Positions 12,927-22,488 of a DNA stretch of 64,000 nt are shown here, piece after piece. The notes under the pieces are model-generated. The model saw only the letters and a program-made list of their open reading frames with translations. It made no database searches and was not told the origin of the DNA. Origin of the DNA: Chondrus crispus. Its lineage: Eukaryota; Rhodophyta; Florideophyceae; Gigartinales; Gigartinaceae. The stretch lies in NCBI RefSeq assembly GCF_000350225.1, contig NW_005179086.1:105593-169592 (forward strand), given 5' to 3'. Position 1 is the stretch's first letter; every line of letters starts with the position of its first letter. Both the position numbers and the translations under genes were made by a program.

Positions 12927-15632
12927 ATGCCCCACCAGGCGCGCGGGGAGTCGCGGTCGCGTCGCAGCCCGAGCGTCACCCGGCGCGCCCGTTCCCGTTC
13001 CCGCATCCCCAGCACCCATTTATCGCTGCCCACCTTCGCCCTATTCCGCGCCTTCACCGAAGCCCTCTCGCACTTCGTCGCCGCCTCGGTCGTCCACGCG
13101 CATCCCGCAATCCCACCCGCCTTCCTCGCCTTCCCGGCCTTTCTGCTCGCCGCAACAGTGCTCGCACCGCTCTCCACACGTTCCATAGCCAGGAAAATGC
13201 TCAGGTCAGTCACGCTTCCGGCATTCCTCAGTGTTGTGCATCTCCTGCTTTTGCTAGAGGCTGTTAAAAGGCTTGGGCCGGCGCGCACTCTGCTCGCGAC
13301 AACCGCCGCTCCCCATATTACAAACTTGGTTAGGCGCAAGAGGACGAAGACGACTGCAATTATCGTGATAGCTGCGATCATGACTCTCGGCTTGGTCTTT
13401 CATGATACCATTGGCGGCGGAGCTAGAGTTCGGGAGAGGGTGTTGAAGTCCCGCGCAGGGCACGCTGTCACGACCAAGCTTCAGAGGATATCTCAGTCTA
13501 TGGGGCAAACGGTTCGCAGTAATGAACAGCTGAACAAACTTCGCGCGCGTTACGGGAAACCACCAAATGAGTTGGAGCAGGGACAAATCCCTTTGCGACA
13601 CAGTGGACCCAGCGGCGATACGAAAAATCGAAATGAGGTTATCAGTAGACGCCGCTTGTTGGCCGTTCCAACGAAAGCTAAACAAAAACCTGCTCCGCGA
13701 GACGCTAATGTCGACAATTCATATTCTGAAAATCCAAACGTTGTTGGTGATAAGAAGAGTTCTTCGGCTAGGACTGCCTCGCAGGAGCACGCGCAGGAGG
13801 TGAATGAAAAGGAAACTGTGTTTACTGACGTGAAGCGGAACAGCGAGGAACACGGCAGAGCCCGCAATATAACCAAAACTCTCAAGAATGAGATGGTAAC
13901 TGACGGCGATGCGATTGTTGACACAGGAGCGAGTCCCGGGCAATCATTGAGGGTCTTCTTCGGAGTGTTGTTTGTAGTTTTCTCCTCACTTGCTAGTTCC
14001 ATCGGCAACAGCAGTCGACAGAATCTCGCCCATGATGCTGGCGACGACTATGCGGTGTCTTGCGTAACATTCTTCATGTCAGCCTTTATGATCTTCCCTT
14101 TTGTCCTCTTCTACTGGATTACAGGTAGAGGGACAGATGGTGTGTACACTCGTATGCTTTTCAGCCAAGTTGTTCCGTCTGGTGCTCTTCTTGGGTTCTG
14201 TCTATTGGCATACCCTGATTTGTCGTACACACATTTCGGGACCCAAGGAGGCACTCGTAGAAGTCAGCCTCATCAGAGAACGCCATCGAAAGGCAACACA
14301 AGCATGAATAGCTTTGGGAGCGGCTTGTTCCCACTCCCGGAGATGGGCGCGTTTACCAGAGCCGCGATTTATCCATACATGTGCCTTTCAATCGTCCTAC
14401 TGAGAATACTCAGCACTACAGTCTTTGGGTTTCAGGAGCCTCTTTCCTTTTCCTCTGTTCTCGCGGCTTTCATGCTGTGCTGCATTTCTGTCTTGGACTC
14501 GGGCCAAAGTCGCAGTGATAACCGTCAAGAGCCGAGCTTTCGGGAGCGGTCCAGATCCTTCAACAGTGGAGATATTTCGTCTGTTGTCGGACGTGGCACA
14601 GCACGCCAACTTCGATACATATGGAAAATATTATCCTCTTCTGCGTTGGTATCGGTCCACAGCATGAGAGACATCATTCGGCATGCCAGGTTGAATAAGG
14701 CCTCATGGCAGGTCCTAAATTTTCTCGTCTTGCAGTCGGGAATGGCTACGGTAGAGTTGATATACGCGACGATGACTCACGCAAGCGGTCTGATATCGAT
14801 ATCCGCCGACAATTTCTTTTGTTGCATTTCTCTCGCAATCGGATTACAGGCGATCCGAGTCACATCAAGAAAACCTACATATGCATATACGTACGGGTTC
14901 TCCCGATTTGAAAGTGTTTGCGGTTTTGCAAATGGGGTCATGTTGATATATGTTGCCGTCCTTATTGTACTTGAAGCATTTGAGCGGCTCAAAGACACCA
15001 ACAACGTCGCCGCTGGGCATACTTTTACTGTTTGTCTATTCGGGATGACTGGGAATATTCTAGGATTATACTTCTTTCCCCCAGAAAGCCGAAGAGAAAA
15101 TCACAACGTTCAAGGGATATATTTGCATATTTGGGCAAATACCCTTGCTTTTGCGAGCATGGCAGTCAGCACTGCTATTGCCGCTGCAGTACCTGCTTGG
15201 GAAATGATAGACATGGTGTCAGCAACTCTGGTAGGTATTGGGATTGTCGTGCTTGCAATTCCGTTGCTGTTAAGGAGTGGACGATTGCTTCTTTTGCTTG
15301 TGCCACGAGAGAAACAGAAGTCCTTGAGGATACTCCGTGACCGATTGGATAATATCGACGGTGTCATTAAGATTTCTGGGCTAAGGGTGTGGAATTTGAG
15401 TCCAAATAGCCTCGTTGCGAGTGTTCGTATCAAGGCTGCAAACTATTACGATGGTCCAGACATAGATATTTTGTACAAAGCTCGATCTGTGTTTGCCTCC
15501 ATCGGAGTTCCTGCGTCCCAGTGTACGATTCAAATATCGCGGATAGAGGCGGAAAACAAAGCAGTTGTCTTTTTTCACAAACGCTCGCAATCTGGATTCG
15601 GTGACACCGGTATTGACCTAGAAGCTTTGTAG
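12927..15632 (+). CDS. CDF/ZnT-family membrane protein, probable non-transporting (ZnT6/Zrg17-like) subunit
   Basis: A 901-residue intronless protein with an ideal start context (gccgccATG). The first 580 residues carry several hydrophobic segments and a polar linker, as in ZnT5/Msc2-type long members. From about residue 592 there is a cation diffusion facilitator domain: YTYGFSRFESVCGFANG aligns with the SYGYGRIEILSGFINGL block of ZnT5/7, and a cytoplasmic C-terminal domain follows (about 800-901). The zinc-site residues are degenerate: the TM2 HxxxD is D628...C632 and the TM5 HxxxD is HIWAN (H734...N738). By analogy with ZnT6 and yeast Zrg17, it probably pairs with an active ZnT5/Msc2-like partner to load zinc into ER/Golgi. 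Family is secure; the subunit role is inference. Confidence 0.88.
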   Translation: MPHQARGESRSRRSPSVTRRARSRSRIPSTHLSLPTFALFRAFTEALSHFVAASVVHAHPAIPPAFLAFPAFLLAATVLAPLSTRSIARKMLRSVTLPAFLSVVHLLLLLEAVKRLGPARTLLATTAAPHITNLVRRKRTKTTAIIVIAAIMTLGLVFHDTIGGGARVRERVLKSRAGHAVTTKLQRISQSMGQTVRSNEQLNKLRARYGKPPNELEQGQIPLRHSGPSGDTKNRNEVISRRRLLAVPTKAKQKPAPRDANVDNSYSENPNVVGDKKSSSARTASQEHAQEVNEKETVFTDVKRNSEEHGRARNITKTLKNEMVTDGDAIVDTGASPGQSLRVFFGVLFVVFSSLASSIGNSSRQNLAHDAGDDYAVSCVTFFMSAFMIFPFVLFYWITGRGTDGVYTRMLFSQVVPSGALLGFCLLAYPDLSYTHFGTQGGTRRSQPHQRTPSKGNTSMNSFGSGLFPLPEMGAFTRAAIYPYMCLSIVLLRILSTTVFGFQEPLSFSSVLAAFMLCCISVLDSGQSRSDNRQEPSFRERSRSFNSGDISSVVGRGTARQLRYIWKILSSSALVSVHSMRDIIRHARLNKASWQVLNFLVLQSGMATVELIYATMTHASGLISISADNFFCCISLAIGLQAIRVTSRKPTYAYTYGFSRFESVCGFANGVMLIYVAVLIVLEAFERLKDTNNVAAGHTFTVCLFGMTGNILGLYFFPPESRRENHNVQGIYLHIWANTLAFASMAVSTAIAAAVPAWEMIDMVSATLVGIGIVVLAIPLLLRSGRLLLLLVPREKQKSLRILRDRLDNIDGVIKISGLRVWNLSPNSLVASVRIKAANYYDGPDIDILYKARSVFASIGVPASQCTIQISRIEAENKAVVFFHKRSQSGFGDTGIDLEAL

Positions 15633-16652
15633 ATGTGTACTGAATTAGCAGCATAACTCGTAACGTTCGAGGGAAGAAATCAAACCATCCTAACTGTGTA
15701 AGATACAATGTCAGTACTGAATAACTAACCGTAAACTTTTGCCCGCAAGATACTTAAATCCCGGCCATGACTGGCACGATGTGAATGTCATTGTGTTCAT
15801 CAGCTTTCCATAATTCCGCAGTGTCGAGGAGTGCAGGACGGTCTTTGTATGTGGGTCGGGGTGATATTTCGCATGAGAATATATTGAATGCGCTGCCCGT
15901 CATCAAAATCCGTTCACGGACTGGGACTGCCTCTGCAGCCCAAACTGCAATTGAGATGCAGAAATGCCACCGGTACGGCCCCTTATTGAGCAGCTGCGCG
16001 CTGAATAGGGTAGGAAAATTTGTTGCCAAGCCCAGCAGCATGAAAGGCGTACGAACGAAATACATATATTCCGAAGTTTGGGTTGCACAGAAGCTGGGAC
16101 GCAACGTCAAGTCTTTCTTATAAGCTTTAAAAAATAAGAAAGCTAAATGTTGACAGGCCTGTCAAAATACAATTCTATCTGTGCTCATGTCATTGCAAGT
16201 CTACTGTCCAGCTTCGGCCCCTCACTTGACCGAAATTATCTGACATTGTGATCAATCTTATCACCCGCGGCACTCCAGGCACTATCTCGATGGCTGCGAT
16301 GAAAGTGACAACAGGCACGATTTCATTCTATTGTTTCTGCTCTTTTGCCTGCTCCACATTGAAGACACCCATGCCCGTTCGAAGTCACTTTGTATTGCAT
16401 TCGAGCTTATAAAGATCCCCCCAATTTCTTTAAGACATATCGTAAATGTGTTTTATTTGGCAACGGAAGAGCAGAAAAGTGCATTTGCTGAGGTAGCAGC
16501 AGTCCTTTCGTCAGCTCTCGAAGCAACTGCTTGTTTGATCGCCTGCTATAAGAACAAGAATAGTGTACCCTCAGCAGATACTGGTCACGACTGTGCCGCG
16601 ATTCTCCTAATTGGTAGCAGCTATTGGAGTCAACAGACCGAGCCCACACGAC
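15633..16652. other. Intergenic region between CDF and tetraspanin-like genes
   Basis: About 1 kb. One weak minus-strand frame is listed separately. Plus-strand frames just before 16653 probably belong to the leader of the next gene. No repeat or RNA gene is supported. Confidence 0.5.
15754..16065 (-). CDS. Hypothetical protein, weakly supported
   Basis: An open frame of 103 codons from the ATG at 16065 (MYFVRTPFMLLGLATNF). It has a hydrophobic N-terminus, a middle WHFCISIAVWAAEAVPVRER and a polar C-terminus. No family is recognised, and an overlapping frame on the other strand is almost as long. It could be the last exon of a gene or a chance frame. Confidence 0.25.
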   Translation of the reverse strand: MYFVRTPFMLLGLATNFPTLFSAQLLNKGPYRWHFCISIAVWAAEAVPVRERILMTGSAFNIFSCEISPRPTYKDRPALLDTAELWKADEHNDIHIVPVMAGI

Positions 16653-17835
16653 ATGTCTGCTGAAAAGTCAGATCATGAGGATGTGGCTGTCTTCGTCAGC
16701 CCTAGACATTTCGGCGGAAGGACTCCCGGCCCGAAGGCAACCGCGAAAAAAATCTTTGAAGAAGACAAAGCCAAAGCAAATACCATCGAGATGTCACGGA
16801 GAAATGCGATAGAAGAACAGTTTCCTTTTGAAGGTGTTAAATACACATACGATTCGGAACGCGGAGGTTTGTTCATCCGACAATATCGCACTACTTTAAA
16901 GGTATACTCTTGTGCTGTTCAATCTCTGGCATGAATCTGACTTACTCCTTCTGCTTATTGTCTACCTCTCTTGTCTACATGCAGAATCAGATACGGGAAA
17001 TCATGTTCATAAGACCGTCGGAAGAAACAACACACTGAGCAAAGCATTGGTGGTGCTCAATTATGCCCTTGTAGCGTTAGGTCTGTATCTCTTCGGGGTG
17101 GCCATTTGGGTATTACAAAAGCAAAGAGACGGAGGCATCGCCTCCTATTCATCTCGGCATGGGGTTTTCATCAAAACACCGGTTTGGTTTGGAGTTTGCT
17201 TTCTTATTTGCGCACTTGCCTGCGTCTTGTCAGGTTATTTTGTTGGTGTTCGACACGTAGCTCCTTCTGTTGTTGAAGGTTTGGAACTCGGTGGCCGTCG
17301 AAAAGCATTGATATTCTATCAAGTCAGTGTGGCCGTGATAGTGATAATTCTTTCTCTGGTCTTTCTAGCAGCCATACACACTCTTCAGAAAGCCAACCAT
17401 GGTGGAATATCGCCTGCCGTATGGCAAGACATGGCTAAGTCGCAGCCGGCCAAGATATGTCGGTATGAAGTAGAGAACAAATGCGCGGGGGGGACAGAAA
17501 ACTTCTGCTCAAACCGAACAGGTGGAAGTACTGACGAGGGCTGTCCGGGCCACTACTGCATAAACATGTGCCGAGTGACGACATCAGAACCGCAACTTAA
17601 CATACCGTCATGCGGTGCCTGTCTGACTTCGTTCTCCACATCGTCCGAGTTGACAAGGTGTAAAGCAGCTGAGAGCAAATCGGGTTCTGTGGGGCACTGC
17701 TTATTTCGTTTGAAAAAGGACGTGCAGATCTTCCTCAACATAATTGTGTCATCTGCAGGAGTAGGAATTGGAGTTCTGGTCCTAACGACACTTCTCGGAA
17801 CACTTAGTCCATGCATTCACGCCTGTACTTCATGA
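16653..17835 (+). CDS. Four-TM tetraspanin-like membrane protein
   Basis: Two exons: 16653-16866 and 16985-17835. The intron (118 nt, GAG|GTTTGT...CATGCAG) is phase 1 and is the only donor/acceptor pair I found that keeps the frame without a stop. The 354-residue product has a charged N-terminal tail of about 95 residues, then TM1 (ALVVLNYALVALGLYLFGVA), TM2 (WFGVCFLICALACVLSGYFV), TM3 (YQVSVAVIVIILSLVFLAAI), a large cysteine-rich loop with more than ten Cys, and TM4 (IIVSSAGVGIGVLVLTTLLG). Topology and cysteine-rich second loop match tetraspanins, but the CCG signature is absent, so only resemblance is claimed. Location is probably plasma membrane or endomembrane. It converges on USP39 with an 83-bp gap. 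Confidence 0.75.
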
Positions 17836-17918
17836 CGTCATCTAGATGCATCTTCTATGATATAGTATTACGCTCAAGGACAGGGTAGCGCTGCGTTCGC
17901 ACCTGATAGATGTCAAAT

Positions 17919-19343
17919 TTATGATGTCCTCTGGTTATCACTTGTACGAGAGTATAAAAGCATGTAAGTACTCCCCAAGGAGACGAGTTGCTCAAGGGTT
18001 TCTTTAACCTCCAGATCAGAGAGGTCATACCAACTGTTTGTGGCGTTGTGCTTCAGGACAACCCTGTATTTGCCCCCTTCAGCGTCCCCCTCGTGAAGAA
18101 CGGCGGCTGTCAAGGTGTAAATTCCTTCTGCTTGCGTATCACCGAATTTCGATGCTTCCAAGCCATCAGATGGCAAGTGCACTACACACGGATTTTTCTC
18201 CACACCAAATTTGCTCTTCGTCAATCTCCTGAGGACTAAAAGTAAAAATGGCGGAAACTTGGTGATCCTGTATGAGCACTGCTCACTGGTTTTTAAATTG
18301 TGATGACGATCAACTCCGTTGAATTTCATGAGGACCTTACTCAATGGTACTTGCGGAACGAGGGTGCGTTCGCTCGCGTCTTTGAACAGCGGCTTGGGCG
18401 GAAGGTCCAGCGGCAAAAACCAAAACGGCCTTGATGATTTCTTTGACACTCCTGATTCGCCGTACGATTCGATACACATCTCCCCCTTCAAGCACTTTTC
18501 CAGTACTGAGGGCAGATGGGCTTCAGAAACCTTACGCGAATTATCTTTTCGAACCAAGAAGTTTAGTAACCATGCAAAAAACTTCACTGGATCCTCTTGC
18601 TTCAATAACCCAAACCGTCCTCTGCTGGCTGCAGATACCTGTTGCATAAGTTCATGAGGAGCAACATGGGCACGATAAGCAGATGAGGACCATATTTTTG
18701 CACACAGCTTGGCTAGTGCTTTCGTAAGCTCAGATTGCACAGTATTTTCGGGATCACTTATTCGCGTTTCTGAGATGAGGTCATCACCTTTGCCCGAGTA
18801 CTTTTTCAGCAAGTAATCTCTTAAGGGGGGTACATGCAAAAGAAGTTGGAATATCGAATTTGCGTAGTCACTAGCTTGAAGGTTGTCGAGTGGTACAACA
18901 CCGCGTAGTCGAAAGGTACCGTCAAGGAGCCGAATGCGTACCGGAACAGTGTCGAGACCTGAAATTTCAGTCCGTGAAAACTTAGGATGCAAAGCGGAAA
19001 TTATCTCGGCAAAGCTCGGATCTTTTACTCGGTAGCCGTCTGGTAAACAAAAGACAGACTCTGAGGACAAACCTAGGTATAGGTGATGCCTCAATTGCAA
19101 AGAATGAGCGTAGGCGTGTGACGAGGGAGATCGCCCTTGCAGATACCTACCACAGATCAAGCAGATGTACACATTGTGCGATTGTAGTGAAGTTGAACAG
19201 ATCGGCGGCAAGTCGAAGTCCAAAGCGGATCGATTTATTGTGTCCATGTATGGACATGATGAACCATCGCGAGAGTTCTGAGCAATGCTGTTCGAAGAGC
19301 CTGTCCGGGGGCGTTTCAAAGGCGGCTCTGGCAAACTTGCCAT
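17919..19343 (-). CDS. USP39: Sad1/USP39-like splicing factor (inactive ubiquitin peptidase)
   Basis: Component needed for U4/U6.U5 tri-snRNP function in pre-mRNA splicing. The 474-residue product has an N-terminal ZnF-UBP (C49, C61, C64, then H76, H80 and H86 of HAYAHSLQLRHH) followed by a UCH-fold peptidase domain. Where active peptidases have the catalytic Cys, the sequence is LDNLQASDYANSIFQLLL, matching the NNIKANDYAN of USP39: the Cys is replaced, as in the whole family. The C-terminal His box is also changed (SWYDLSDLEVKE). Family-typical loss of activity therefore argues for a structural role. It starts at the ATG at 19343. No intron is seen, a mild irony for a splicing factor in an intron-poor genome. 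Confidence 0.93.
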   Translation of the reverse strand: MASLPEPPLKRPRTGSSNSIAQNSRDGSSCPYMDTINRSALDFDLPPICSTSLQSHNVYICLICGRYLQGRSPSSHAYAHSLQLRHHLYLGLSSESVFCLPDGYRVKDPSFAEIISALHPKFSRTEISGLDTVPVRIRLLDGTFRLRGVVPLDNLQASDYANSIFQLLLHVPPLRDYLLKKYSGKGDDLISETRISDPENTVQSELTKALAKLCAKIWSSSAYRAHVAPHELMQQVSAASRGRFGLLKQEDPVKFFAWLLNFLVRKDNSRKVSEAHLPSVLEKCLKGEMCIESYGESGVSKKSSRPFWFLPLDLPPKPLFKDASERTLVPQVPLSKVLMKFNGVDRHHNLKTSEQCSYRITKFPPFLLLVLRRLTKSKFGVEKNPCVVHLPSDGLEASKFGDTQAEGIYTLTAAVLHEGDAEGGKYRVVLKHNATNSWYDLSDLEVKETLEQLVSLGSTYMLLYSRTSDNQRTS

Positions 19344-20775
19344 CGCTCAAAAGTTCCGCGTCTTACGCGAACTCTACCTTCTCGCTCTCGCTTGGTTGAG
19401 AGCCATTCTGTTGCTTGGTTTGCGTTTCTCCCTTGTGAGGGGGTGGGGGATATTGGACAGGGGTAGAAATTGCAATTCCACGAAACATTAAGATTTTTAT
19501 TAATCTACTGTAACTACCCCAGCTCATTGGGTTTTGATATATTTCGGACTCTCTTCTAGCGCACATTCCCTCAATCCGTTGCATCTACCCTTCGAAGGGT
19601 ACACAGTGTCTATCCGACAAGGGCTTGTTCTCATGTGTGAGGACAACTCTTTTTTTGCAAAAAATATATACATTAAATTGAACATTTAAAAAGCAAACTT
19701 AGACACTACAGTATTTCCTTAACGCACTTGTTTTCGCCAATAACATCTTGCAGAACAAACACCGGGATAGCAGCATTAAATACGCAGAAAGCTTAAGCAT
19801 GTAATGCAGATTGAGTGCATAGTTCCTTTCTTAAACTGGCGTTTTTGGTTTCGAAGTTATTTTACATGCGGTTTTAAAGTGGTTCAAAAAAATTTCTTTT
19901 CCGGATATGTCTAAAAACGACCAGGAAGAACATGCAATTCTCACAAAGTTCTTTCTGTTCCCTAGTCAGAAGTCAAGTGCAGTAGCGGGGGTATCTTTTT
20001 CTTTCTTGTCGAGGCAGCAGTCAAGAATAAAAAAGGTCGAATAATGTCCTCATATGAGGACAAAGGTCCAATAGACACTTGTAGCTCGCAGAAACAGCCG
20101 TTTCCTGCGCCGAGCAATGGTAGCACCTGGTCCGCCGACTAGTTCGTAAGTGCGGCTCAGCCAAGATCAAACCGTAACACACCGTAGCGCTGAGAAGATT
20201 CCACTCCTCAGAACATGGTACCCAGTTCACCCCGGTGTGAGGTGACACGAGGACGTCGTATGCGCAAATGACTTCTGGAGTCGCGGTCAGTGTCACAGTA
20301 GTCAGCTGATAATTTCCTGTTAGGGGCAGCCCTCAGAGACAAAAGGGCATGTTCATGCAATTCTGCATAAGGGAATTGAGTACCGGCCTTCCATTACGTT
20401 GGCTCTCAAATTTTCGAGTGCTACCAATGTTGCAATTAAGATTGTTTTTGGGCCTGAAGTTAGGTAGCCCAGAGAGGTTTCATCCATTCCAACGCAGTCT
20501 TAATCGTCATATCGTCTTGTCAGCTTGCCTCGGACAGAAAAGGAACCTGAAAATCTAATCAATGAGCCGACAACATTTAACGTCTTTCTCTACATGCGAG
20601 ACTCGGATATGTCCATATTGGCAGGTTCCTATCATAGGGTAAATGCATTCTTCGATTGTATTCTTGGATTGAAGTCAATTTTTGCTTCCCTCTCACGCAA
20701 TAGGAGCAAGCTCATTCGTTAAAAGTCTTCTTACCATAAGGATGGTAGAGGTGGTGTGCGCGTATCTCATCAATG
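19344..20775. other. Intergenic region, AT-rich
   Basis: 1.4 kb between USP39 (5' end) and Elp4 (3' end), both leftward. It is more AT-rich than the flanks (long A/T runs at 19650-19900), with a 16-bp perfect palindrome at 20046-20061. No gene is supported. Confidence 0.55.
20046..20061. repeat. 16-bp perfect palindrome
   Basis: GTCCTCATATGAGGAC reads the same on both strands without a spacer. A half-site (TGAGGAC) also occurs at about 19638. It may be a dimeric protein binding site; no adjacent promoter is evident. Confidence 0.6.
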
Positions 20776-21912
20776 TCAAAACTCAATGCCCGAGTCATCT
20801 GGTCTTGATGAGCACAGGCCCGTGTTCACAGCGACTCTTTTTCTTAATGAGCCCGAGTCCTTCCTAGTAGATTGTGAATCAAGAATCGGAGGAACTTCGA
20901 CAGGGTCTTCGTCATCGGGCGCAGCAGTAGCACGTTCCATGACGTATTTCCGACGGCCGCGCTTGAATACCCAAACATCGCCCGTACCTCTGAGGCTTGG
21001 CAAACGCCCGGCGCGATATGACTTCTTAACTATTAAGACACCCAGCCATTCTTTCCCCAACCCCGCAACACCGGCACCTCGGCCTCCAAAACTATCTATT
21101 TTTAAAGTTGCGTCTGATGCAACTACAGCTATTCTATGCGAAACATCAGCAGCACATGATACAACGGCAACTGCTCCGAAAAAGCGGGTGAACGCCTTGA
21201 TTCGAGATAGAAAGGAGCTGATGGCCTCGGAAGGTGACGCCGCTTTGTGGGAATGTGCGGCAGACAAGCCATGTACAACAATACGGCCGAGCAACTTACG
21301 CTCTGCGGACTTCTCGAGATGTGCTCGAATCTGGTGTAGTACATCATCTAGGGACTCAGAAATGCCACGGCCAAGCAAGGAAACGGGGGCGTTCGTTGGG
21401 ACAGGTGCACTTTGTGAGAGATCAAAGTCGTACGCGAAGGAACGTGCTGAACCCCCAGACACGACCTGTGCGGCAGAAGCGGAATTTTTCTGGTAACGCC
21501 AGGCAATTTTCATGTCGGTCGTCTCCGGCTGTTGCTGCCGCAATCCTATGCCTTCGATTCTATGTGCGTGGTTGTTCATGCAGGCGGGTAATCTTCTCAT
21601 AAGGCGTTCTGCTGGTGAATCAAAAGAAACCACAGCGACCGCGTGCCCAGCCTGGATTCCTTGTGCCGTCACGTAAGAGCACAAAGGAAGATGGTATGCA
21701 GTCGGATGATCCTCCAATACGACCGTCATCGAACCAAGTGGCAACCCTCCGCCCAAAGCCACGTCAATAGAACGGAACCCCCAGGAAGTAATCGGGGATG
21801 AGGAGGTCGCTGAGGGGCGAACGCCTGTCGGTAAGGGTTGTGTGGCGTTGCTTGAAGCATCCTGAAGAGTTGGAACAGGGGTTGATGCTGGCGTGCGTTT
21901 CCGAAAACTCAT
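20776..21912 (-). CDS. ELP4: Elongator complex protein 4
   Basis: Subunit of the Elp4-5-6 ring of Elongator, a RecA-like assembly that binds tRNA and supports wobble-uridine (mcm5/ncm5 U34) modification. The 378-residue product begins MSFRKRT, as many Elp4 proteins do. It has WGFRSIDVALGGGLPLGSMTVVLED (first strand and degenerate P-loop), a central MKIAWRYQ signature near residue 135, VVHGLSAAHSHKAASP, and a conserved C-terminal domain with GLGKEWLGVLIVKKSYRAG. The Walker A lysine is missing, as is normal for Elp4. It starts at the ATG at 21912, with no intron, and is divergent from the alpha/beta hydrolase. Confidence 0.93.
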   Translation of the reverse strand: MSFRKRTPASTPVPTLQDASSNATQPLPTGVRPSATSSSPITSWGFRSIDVALGGGLPLGSMTVVLEDHPTAYHLPLCSYVTAQGIQAGHAVAVVSFDSPAERLMRRLPACMNNHAHRIEGIGLRQQQPETTDMKIAWRYQKNSASAAQVVSGGSARSFAYDFDLSQSAPVPTNAPVSLLGRGISESLDDVLHQIRAHLEKSAERKLLGRIVVHGLSAAHSHKAASPSEAISSFLSRIKAFTRFFGAVAVVSCAADVSHRIAVVASDATLKIDSFGGRGAGVAGLGKEWLGVLIVKKSYRAGRLPSLRGTGDVWVFKRGRRKYVMERATAAPDDEDPVEVPPILDSQSTRKDSGSLRKRVAVNTGLCSSRPDDSGIEF

Positions 21913-22488
21913 GTTCGGGGTCGAACGGTCCGCTTAAAATCAATGGACCCTCTCAACCCACGACCATACTCTGAAAGCGTGATATTGCACAGCTTTCCTT
22001 TTCCCGAGATGCGGTAAGTGCCTTCACTACGAGATGTAGGCGTAAATAATACTACAGGGAGGGATCACCCAATACTGCCTACTCTAGTAGTGCATCTCTC
22101 TATATAGTGCTATACCTCCCCCTTGTCACGTGGTATCGTAACATACCCACGTGTCGACGTGTGAGATGTATCAATGCTAAACGGCATCACGATTAATTAA
22201 CCCTGTGCCTAATTGTAGAAGGTTTTCCGTCACTGAAACTTGGCCCCTTACGTGTACAAGAATATTATTTTTTGGGAATTTATTGAAACAATTAGGGGTG
22301 ACCGACGAGTTGGGGCGGGTGACCGATAATTAGGGCAACCCTCTTTTGCCCCCTCGCACACCACCCTCTGCTGTACTGTACAAGGGTACAGTATCCCGCA
22401 GATACGTGGTACAGTATCGAAATGCGTCCTGCTCTAGTAAGCCTTCAGAGGGGGTTTCTTCTCACCATCTGTATCTCTCCGCGTCGGA
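21913..22488. promoter_or_regulatory. Divergent Elp4/hydrolase region with G-boxes
   Basis: 576 bp between two divergent start codons. Two perfect CACGTG hexamers lie at 22127-22132 and 22148-22153, one helical repeat or two apart, with a further ACGTGT just after; CACGTG is the core bound by bHLH/bZIP factors in plants and algae. There is also a GGTGACCGA direct repeat (about 22299 and 22319) and a TACTGTAC hairpin at 22374-22393. No coding potential. Confidence 0.5.
22374..22393. repeat. TACTGTAC/GTACAGTA hairpin
   Basis: An 8-bp perfect stem with a 4-nt loop (AAGG), followed 20 nt on by another GGTACAGTATC. It is part of the dispersed TACTGTA family. Confidence 0.6.

Noticed and set aside
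12703-13381. Several frames of 90-174 codons overlapping the CDF gene start
   Set aside because: They are other-frame shadows of the GC-rich N-terminus of the 901-residue CDF protein.
16902-16984. Tetraspanin-like intron starting at AAG|GTATAC
   Set aside because: Every acceptor with this donor either gives the wrong phase or uses a poor CATAAG site that deletes the segment; the donor at 16867 fits phase and consensus.
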